Positions 58,250-64,000 of a DNA stretch of 64,000 nucleotides are shown here, in pieces. The notes beneath the pieces were generated by a model. The model had not been told where the DNA came from, did not search any database, and worked only from the letters and a program-made list of their open reading frames with translations. The stretch lies in assembly GCA_027922465.2 (NCBI GenBank), contig BQMF02000026.1, positions 434,001 through 498,000 of the forward strand, in the 5' to 3' direction. Within the stretch, counting starts at the first letter, position 1; each line of letters starts with the position of its first letter. This DNA is from Turritopsis dohrnii (taxonomy: Eukaryota > Cnidaria > Hydrozoa > Anthoathecata > Oceaniidae). The translations under genes were made by a program, and so were the position numbers.

Positions 58250-58406
58250 GCTTCCTTTACGGATACTAATTATCGTTCAACTGTCTGCTCGCCAACTGCT
58301 GGTTCGCCATTCATAGACGGGTTCCATGCAAGCTTCACACGGTGACTACGTAGTGTGGGACCGGATGCAGATGTACTAACTGCTGCGTTACGTAATCCTA
58401 GTTCTG

Positions 58407-61400
58407 CTACAGCTGGTGTTGAACGGTTAACAGTGTCTGCATTCTTTCCTCTTCTTCTCTGGTGATTGTGAAGGCACTATGGGGAGCATCTGGTATCTGT
58501 TCTGCTATCCCTGCTGGTCTGTTAACTTGTATCGACATGATATTAGCATCCTCATTTTCTTCACTTACTGGGTGTGTTTCTTTCAATAACTTAATGCCCT
58601 CTATATCGAATTCGTGATATGGAGAAATAGTAGGTTGCCTCTTCGTTCCTTGCCAGGAGGGAATGAGGTAGTCCGGACGGGGCTCCAAAGCCTTGACTTT
58701 ATTTTTGTCACGAATACGAGTGTGGTCTCCTCGTTTGGCGGTCACTCTGTTTCCCCTAACTGTGGTTACTTTGTAGGGTACTGGATCGAAAGGTGGTTTG
58801 GTGGTGCTTTTCTGCTGTTTGATGAGTACTTGATCCCCAACATCTACTTTCTTTGGTGCGGCTTTGTGTCGTTTATCAAAGTAGGATTTTTGTTTCATTT
58901 TTTTCTCATCATGCTGTTTGTGAGCTTCAGCGACAACATGGCTGTCCTGGCGTTGTGGAAGATGGGGAAGTTTGGTTTTCAGCTTCCTATTGAACAACAT
59001 CTCAGCAGGAGACAAACCTGTTGTGGTGTGTGGTGTTGCACGGTATGTGAGCAGGTAGTGCTGAAGTTCCTTCTTGGGATCTTTTCCGTCTACGACAGCG
59101 GTGTGGACAAACTTGCACAGCAGCTTTACGAACGCCTCTGCGAAGCCATTGCTTTGAGGATCTTCGGGAGAGCATGGGTTATGGTGAATGCCCATTTTGT
59201 TGCAGTAGGCATCCATTTCATTTCCGAAGTATGGTGGGCCATTGTCGCTTGAAAGGGTTTCTGGGATACCGTGTGTTGCAAATATTCTATCCAAACATGG
59301 CTCCAGTTTGCTGAAAGAAGTTGACTTTACGATGTCTACTTCCGCGTACTTTGAAAACTGATCTATGACGACGTGAAGGTAGTACTGGGCACCAATAGGA
59401 CCCTTGAAATCAGCGTGAAGGTTTTGCCATGGTCGATCCGGCAACATGTTTGGCTGCAATGGTTCAGGGGGCGTATGGCTCAAAGCAGCATTGTACGGCC
59501 GGCATGTCTTGACGTATTCTTTCACCAGTACGTGCATTTTCGGAAACCAACAGGTTTCTCGAAGTAGGCTGAGTGTCCGATCTGCTCCTTCATGGGTTTC
59601 ATGGGCAAGACCAATCACGTCAGCTTGGATGCTTGCGGGAATCACAATTTTATCATTGCGGACAATAACTCCATTGACGTAAGATAGCTCATCAAAAATA
59701 TGTTGGTATTCTATTAGGGAGTTCCGGCACCTTTTGTTATGGACGATGTCCTCTATAAGCTGCTGCATCACTGTATCTTTGGCCACTTCTCCTTGTAGCA
59801 TCTCCATTGTGATGGCACGAGGCATTATGTCATCAAGTAATCGATTAACTAGAATATCACTCTCATCCTCAACAGCCCAGTTCTGCTTCAGTTCCTCAGT
59901 GTATGACTGTGCGATGGGAGGATGACGTGACCCGTAGTCGCATGGGGTTTTGTCACCAGGCTCATAGATCACTGTATATGTGAAGGGGAGAAGTTTCGTT
60001 CTGTGTCGGTCTAGTCGGAGTTGCTTGGGTGACTTGGGGTCGTTAAATATAGCCAGCAATGGTTTGTGGTCTGTGACGACTTGAACAGTTGTTCCCAAAG
60101 TGTACATCTTATTCATGTACATTCCTGTAAGAATGCCGTTGCTTTCACGCTCTATTTGGCTGTACCCAGCTTCAGTTGCTGTCCAGCTCCTTGAGGTGTG
60201 GTTGACAGGCCGCCAAATTTCCTCATCTTTCACTCTGTGTTTCTGGGCGACTGTGGCATGCGTACCAATCGGGCTAGAATCTACGTATAGCCTTGTTGGT
60301 AATTTTGTGTCATATGCAGCTAAAACATCGTCGCTGCACAGTCTCTGTTTAAGAGTGCGGAATGAATGGGCTTCACGTACACCCCACTGAAACCGAGTGT
60401 TCTTCTTGGTGAGCTCCCTTAATGGCTTTGTGAGCTCTGGATACGAGTCATCCCCATGATTTCCGTGTAAGAACTTGGCATTAAACTGTATAGTTTGGAG
60501 GAAACTTTTAACCTCAGTACAAGATTTCGGTTCCGGCCAGTCCTTGATGATACTGCATTTCTCGGGATCCGGTGACATTCCATCTTTGCTGTAGATGTTT
60601 CCGAACCATTTTACTAATGGTTGTCCGAACTGACACTTTTCTTTACGTAAAGTCAGTCCTCTTGAGTGTAGCGTTTGAAGAACTGTCTCAAGATGGCTAT
60701 CATGTTCGTTACCTTTACCGTAAATTAAAATGTCATCTTTAATATTTATCGAATTTGGGCAATCCTTGATGGCCTCTCTGACCTTCTTCTGAATCTCACT
60801 GCTGGCCGGACTGGTTCCCATCACCATTCTCTTATAGCGATAAATGCCCCACGGTGTACGGAATGTAAACAGCTTCCGAGCCGATTCCTCTATTTCAAAT
60901 TGGTGGTAGCAGTTGGTGATGTCAATCATGGAGAAGCGATTACTGCCTCTGAGAGCATGTCGGAGTTCCTCAGTTGTGGGAATAGGCTCGTGTGTAGGAA
61001 AGATGTCTTTGTTGACTTGTTGACAATCGAGTGTGACCCTGATTTGGTTGGGATCCCATTTCTTGTCGGTAATGACAAGGTTGCTGAGATAAGTCCCAGG
61101 GTCTTCTGTTTGAAGCGGACCTTCGATAATGTCATCTTGAAGCATCTTTCCGATTTCGGTTTTTAATTTGTCGACGTAATGAAGAGGTATTCGTCTAGGT
61201 GGCTGAATAGTTGGTGATGCATCAGGGCGAACATGGATTTTAATTGGATCACCTTTGAACTTTCCTGTTTGACTCGAGAATAGTTCTTGGAAACGTGAAG
61301 TAATAGTCTCCATGCTGCTGTCGATTTGGGTCTGTGTTTGGTTACCAGAAACAACGTGAGTGGCGGGACATTGTTCCAGTTTCAGTGGTGTTATTCGATT

Positions 61401-62642
61401 GACTGTATCTACAGCTGCGTTCGCTCCATCTGGGGTGATTGTAACTATACCTAGTCTTACAGCATCGGATTCACCTAAAAGAGATTGTTCTCTTCTGTCA
61501 TCTACGATGTAGGCATACGTTTCTACTTCAGCACCTCTCTGAGCAGTGAGTTTCACCAATGCTTTTCCACGTATGGGAAGGTGATAAGCTGTTCCGAATG
61601 GTCTAAATCGCTTGGAAGTTTTAACAAACTTGCAGCCGTCTTTGATTAACTCCCAATCGTTTCTGTTGAGAAGAGTTTTAGATACTCCCGTATCTGTAAC
61701 AAGTTCTAATGTTCGTGGTGTCACGTTATCATTTTGACATCCTTGCACTTGAATTCTTGCAATTGTTGACTTGTTTCCGATTTTCCCGACAACAATACGA
61801 CCTGACGTCTCGCTATCACTGTCTTCTGCACTTGAAAGTCGATAGAACTTTTCTTGTTGGCGTTTTGTTTTGCATGCTTTGGCAAAATGGTTCATCTTGG
61901 AGCACGAGGAACATTTTTGTCCGAAGGCTGGGCACTTGTTCCCTTTTCCGCATCGGTCGGAGCCGCATCGTGTGCACCGCGATTTAGAGAACCTGGAACG
62001 AAGTTTCCTGTTCTCCTTTTGTAAACGACGTACTTCTTCTTCGGCCCTTTCGACTTTGTCTGCTGTCTGACCACTGGCTTTTTCAAGAAGAGCTGCCCCT
62101 TTCGCAGACTGCTCTTTTACGATGCCAAGTTTTACAAGTTCAGCATAAGTAACGTTATCTTGCAGGGCTCTTTCCCGCAATTTCGGGTTCGAGGTTTGCA
62201 ACAGAATTGCATCCACGGTTGCTTGTTGCCAATTATAGTTCGTATAATCAATAAGCTGTGCAGCATTGGATATTTCTTTTGACCACCTGTCAAAAGTTTT
62301 AGTTCCTTGTGGAAAATTAGCTAACAAGAGGTTTCTCTGAACCACGCTATTGGTTCGAGCTCTCAATCCTTCAGAGATTTTATTGACAGCAACATCGAAG
62401 CTGTCAGCGTTAGTCACATTTCCAATATGCTGGAACAAATCACGCATATCATCTCCTCCACGAAATAGTAACATTGCCTTCTTTTCCTTCTCGGATGGTT
62501 CATATGGCGTACCATCTGCTTTTCGGAATGCAAGTTCGAACACTAATTTCATTCTGTCCACATATTTCGTGAATAACTCAAGAGTTCCACCTGGGTTAGC
62601 ATCGAGAGTTTTGAATGTACCAGGGTCTAGATTAAGCGTCAT
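58407..62642 (-). CDS. Gag-pol polyprotein of Ty3-type retrotransposon (1411 aa, intact)
   Basis: One uninterrupted ORF encodes gag and pol together. Order: gag capsid-like region (1-200), coiled segment, double zinc knuckle (about 223-257; the second is a standard CX2CX4HX4C, the first has Cys where His is expected), aspartic protease with DTG at about 317, reverse transcriptase with an IKDD catalytic box (about 633), RNase H (YVDSSPIGTHA, TDHKPLLAIF), then integrase. The integrase keeps the three acidic residues (in LHADFKGP, SDNGPPY and SNGFAEAF), but the last Cys of the HHCC finger is Tyr (KTCRPYNAA). The start ATG is 51 bases from the 5' LTR. It encodes copying and integration of the element; the HHCC change may impair integration. 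Confidence 0.92.
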   Translation of the reverse strand: MTLNLDPGTFKTLDANPGGTLELFTKYVDRMKLVFELAFRKADGTPYEPSEKEKKAMLLFRGGDDMRDLFQHIGNVTNADSFDVAVNKISEGLRARTNSVVQRNLLLANFPQGTKTFDRWSKEISNAAQLIDYTNYNWQQATVDAILLQTSNPKLRERALQDNVTYAELVKLGIVKEQSAKGAALLEKASGQTADKVERAEEEVRRLQKENRKLRSRFSKSRCTRCGSDRCGKGNKCPAFGQKCSSCSKMNHFAKACKTKRQQEKFYRLSSAEDSDSETSGRIVVGKIGNKSTIARIQVQGCQNDNVTPRTLELVTDTGVSKTLLNRNDWELIKDGCKFVKTSKRFRPFGTAYHLPIRGKALVKLTAQRGAEVETYAYIVDDRREQSLLGESDAVRLGIVTITPDGANAAVDTVNRITPLKLEQCPATHVVSGNQTQTQIDSSMETITSRFQELFSSQTGKFKGDPIKIHVRPDASPTIQPPRRIPLHYVDKLKTEIGKMLQDDIIEGPLQTEDPGTYLSNLVITDKKWDPNQIRVTLDCQQVNKDIFPTHEPIPTTEELRHALRGSNRFSMIDITNCYHQFEIEESARKLFTFRTPWGIYRYKRMVMGTSPASSEIQKKVREAIKDCPNSINIKDDILIYGKGNEHDSHLETVLQTLHSRGLTLRKEKCQFGQPLVKWFGNIYSKDGMSPDPEKCSIIKDWPEPKSCTEVKSFLQTIQFNAKFLHGNHGDDSYPELTKPLRELTKKNTRFQWGVREAHSFRTLKQRLCSDDVLAAYDTKLPTRLYVDSSPIGTHATVAQKHRVKDEEIWRPVNHTSRSWTATEAGYSQIERESNGILTGMYMNKMYTLGTTVQVVTDHKPLLAIFNDPKSPKQLRLDRHRTKLLPFTYTVIYEPGDKTPCDYGSRHPPIAQSYTEELKQNWAVEDESDILVNRLLDDIMPRAITMEMLQGEVAKDTVMQQLIEDIVHNKRCRNSLIEYQHIFDELSYVNGVIVRNDKIVIPASIQADVIGLAHETHEGADRTLSLLRETCWFPKMHVLVKEYVKTCRPYNAALSHTPPEPLQPNMLPDRPWQNLHADFKGPIGAQYYLHVVIDQFSKYAEVDIVKSTSFSKLEPCLDRIFATHGIPETLSSDNGPPYFGNEMDAYCNKMGIHHNPCSPEDPQSNGFAEAFVKLLCKFVHTAVVDGKDPKKELQHYLLTYRATPHTTTGLSPAEMLFNRKLKTKLPHLPQRQDSHVVAEAHKQHDEKKMKQKSYFDKRHKAAPKKVDVGDQVLIKQQKSTTKPPFDPVPYKVTTVRGNRVTAKRGDHTRIRDKNKVKALEPRPDYLIPSWQGTKRQPTISPYHEFDIEGIKLLKETHPVSEENEDANIMSIQVNRPAGIAEQIPDAPHSAFTITREEEERMQTLLTVQHQL

Positions 62643-62676
62643 TTTATAAGCAACCAGTGTTCTGTTGTCTTCAACT

Positions 62677-62694
62677 CTGGTCCAATCGTCGCCA
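62677..62694 (-). promoter_or_regulatory. tRNA primer-binding site
   Basis: TGGCGACGATTGGACCAG on the element strand begins with the TGG expected to pair with a tRNA CCA end and overlaps the last T of the 5' LTR. TGGCGAC matches primer sites assigned to tRNA-Arg in other elements; the tRNA identity is inferred. Confidence 0.65.
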
Positions 62695-62792
62695 GTAATA
62701 AAGACACACTTTTTGTGTAAGGACCAGAGGTATTTCTATTATTAGATCTACAGAGAAAAGTCAGATTATTAGTTCAATGTCACATCAATACT
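62694..62792 (-). repeat. 5' LTR
   Basis: 99 bp copy facing the gag-pol start; ends ...TTTATTACT directly against the primer-binding site. Its outer edge abuts the duplicated GCTAT. Confidence 0.9.
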
Positions 62793-64000
62793 GCTATCAA
62801 GCATCTCATCATCTGTACCAGTGCACTCGATGATATCCTCTAGTTCCAGCACAGTCCTTGCAACCGCAGGCCCACATTCCAAAGGAAGAAGATTTCCTTC
62901 AAATAGCAATGCTAGAGGAGCAATTTTCTCTAAGATATCTAGGTATGTACAAGTGGAGCAAAGGATCCGATACGATCGAAGTTGCTTCAGTAGGCCAGAT
63001 ATCTTAGCCCTTGTATCTGATTTATGTTTACGCACGGCCAAAGTGTTTTCAAACGCAGTAATAATGGCAGGCCACATATCCAAAAGACGAGAAAAAGCAC
63101 GGCGATGATGGGGGATAAATCTCGTTCCTGACAATTTTGGAAAAGTGTAAACATTGATACCAAGAACTTCCGCGGCCTCTTTGATATCGGTTTTGATTGC
63201 TCCAGAATTTTTGCAGAGATTGAAGATCGTTTGATAAAGCGTATCGATCTCCATGAAAACAGACTTGCCAAAGACATCTTTCACACCTAACTCCACACAA
63301 TGATTGACACAATGAATTGATAGCAACCAGGGCCTCCCATCTTGTGTCAATCTCGTCATCAAACCCTGGTTCTTGCCTGTATTTACACTAGCACCATCTG
63401 AAGTGAATGACACAAGTTTTTCAGTGTACAACGGGCATATCAAAGGGCCATTAGCATCGAAGATGCTATCAATCCCCTTCTTGAGAGATTCAGCATCTGT
63501 ACCTCCAAAACGTGACATTTGAAGTAAGTTTCCATTCATGCACATGGGTGCTCCTAAATATACAAACAACCAAATCATGATCAACAGAATTAGTAATTTC
63601 ATTAATTGAACTTTAGTATACATTTTTTTTCTTTTTTTAACTTGGATTTGAAGTTTTAGTTCAAATATATTTTTAAAAGGAAGATACTTAATCAAATAAC
63701 TTCGATATTAAACAAATCTTTACCTTTGTGCTCGATTTTTATAAGCACCATTTCTTTGTCGTCTCCAGTTTTTCTGGCCTGAGATCCGTCTGATAAAATA
63801 CCAAAGAAATCTTTAGAGTTTAGTAATGCTACTGCTTTCTCATTGACGGCTCTGTTTATTGAGATTATCAACTTCTTTGCTGAACGTCCATCGTGTTTAC
63901 CTAGCAAAATTAAATTATACCGATTATATTCATCAAGAAAAATCTCAATAAAAATTAAGAATGGCAAACTAAATTCTAAATTTTACGGCGAGTTAGTTTA

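Larger units (their letters stand above)
58151..62792 (-). mobile_element. Full-length mag-like Ty3-type LTR retrotransposon, 4642 bp
   Basis: Two 99 bp LTRs (58151-58249, 62694-62792) differ at one position and bracket one long polyprotein gene. The 5 bp duplication GCTAT flanks both ends (58146-58150, 62793-62797). On the element strand LTRs begin AGTA and end TACT instead of TG..CA. A primer-binding site (TGGCGACGATTGGACC) begins at the last LTR base, and a purine tract (AAAGGAAG) abuts the 3' LTR. Element size, short LTRs and double zinc knuckle fit the mag clade. It sits inside a hAT coding exon. Confidence 0.93.
57330..63900 (-). pseudogene. ZNF862-like hAT transposase gene, interrupted by an LTR retrotransposon
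   Basis: Exons 63900..63724 (DFFGILSDGSQARKTGDDKE) and 63553..62793 (SFTSDGASVNTGKNQGLMTR, LSIHCVNHCVELGVKDVF) join in phase. The frame then meets the LTR element. Past the element, from 58150 down, the frame resumes with an acidic block and continues to 57603, then shifts near a NAATERVFS-type segment. It ends in 57572..57330 (MNIKFNDHIWEKQD, IIERAVDIHLQ, acidic tail). The hAT C-terminal dimerisation segment is recognisable but split by frame shifts. The copy also runs past the window edge on its 5' side. It is dead both by insertion and by frame shifts. Confidence 0.8.

Noticed and set aside
58614..59252. 212-residue plus-strand ORF
   Set aside because: It is the antisense of the integrase region of the retrotransposon polyprotein and has no motif of its own.

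Overview
The window is eukaryotic and animal: AT-rich DNA, genes split by short introns with GT..AG junctions, and most of the sequence made of transposable elements. The mix of cellular genes (a GAF-domain cGMP phosphodiesterase, a PNRC-family protein, an ankyrin protein) and element types (mag-like Ty3 element, DIRS-like relic, hAT/ZNF862-like, Harbinger with a MADF gene, tRNA-headed SINEs, TA-flanked MITEs) suggests an invertebrate metazoan, most likely a cnidarian. That placement is an inference.

Layout. 0-4 kb: a possible small two-exon gene and a complete five-exon minus-strand gene for an ankyrin-repeat/coiled-coil protein. 4-21 kb: no supported host gene; SINE, several MITE families (one hit by a second element carrying an acidic micro-ORF), a DIRS-like relic and a deleted Harbinger. 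21-24 kb: a broken non-LTR retrotransposon. 24.2-27.5 kb: an inverted-repeat-bounded element carrying a three-exon gene with a FEN1/XPG-like domain and a cysteine cluster. 29.7-30.1 kb: a PNRC-family gene. 30.8-49.7 kb: a 24-exon minus-strand gene for an 861-residue PDE6-like phosphodiesterase ending in a CaaX box. 50-57 kb: a MITE, a plus-strand first exon behind a palindromic E2F-type site, a minisatellite and a TIR element holding a hAT C-terminal relic. 57-64 kb: a ZNF862-like hAT gene copy cut in two by a young, full-length Ty3-type LTR retrotransposon.

The main result is the full phosphodiesterase gene model. It was assembled exon by exon with matching splice phases, and it includes two 3' exons that lie beyond a 5.6 kb transposon-bounded satellite array in intron 22. 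At least four of its introns contain mobile DNA. The PDE, PNRC and ankyrin genes are all on the minus strand. The PDE start faces the plus-strand first exon across a possible bidirectional promoter region that contains a 498 bp MITE.

All exon coordinates come from reading splice signals and phase by eye. Family names come from recognising motifs; no database search was run.
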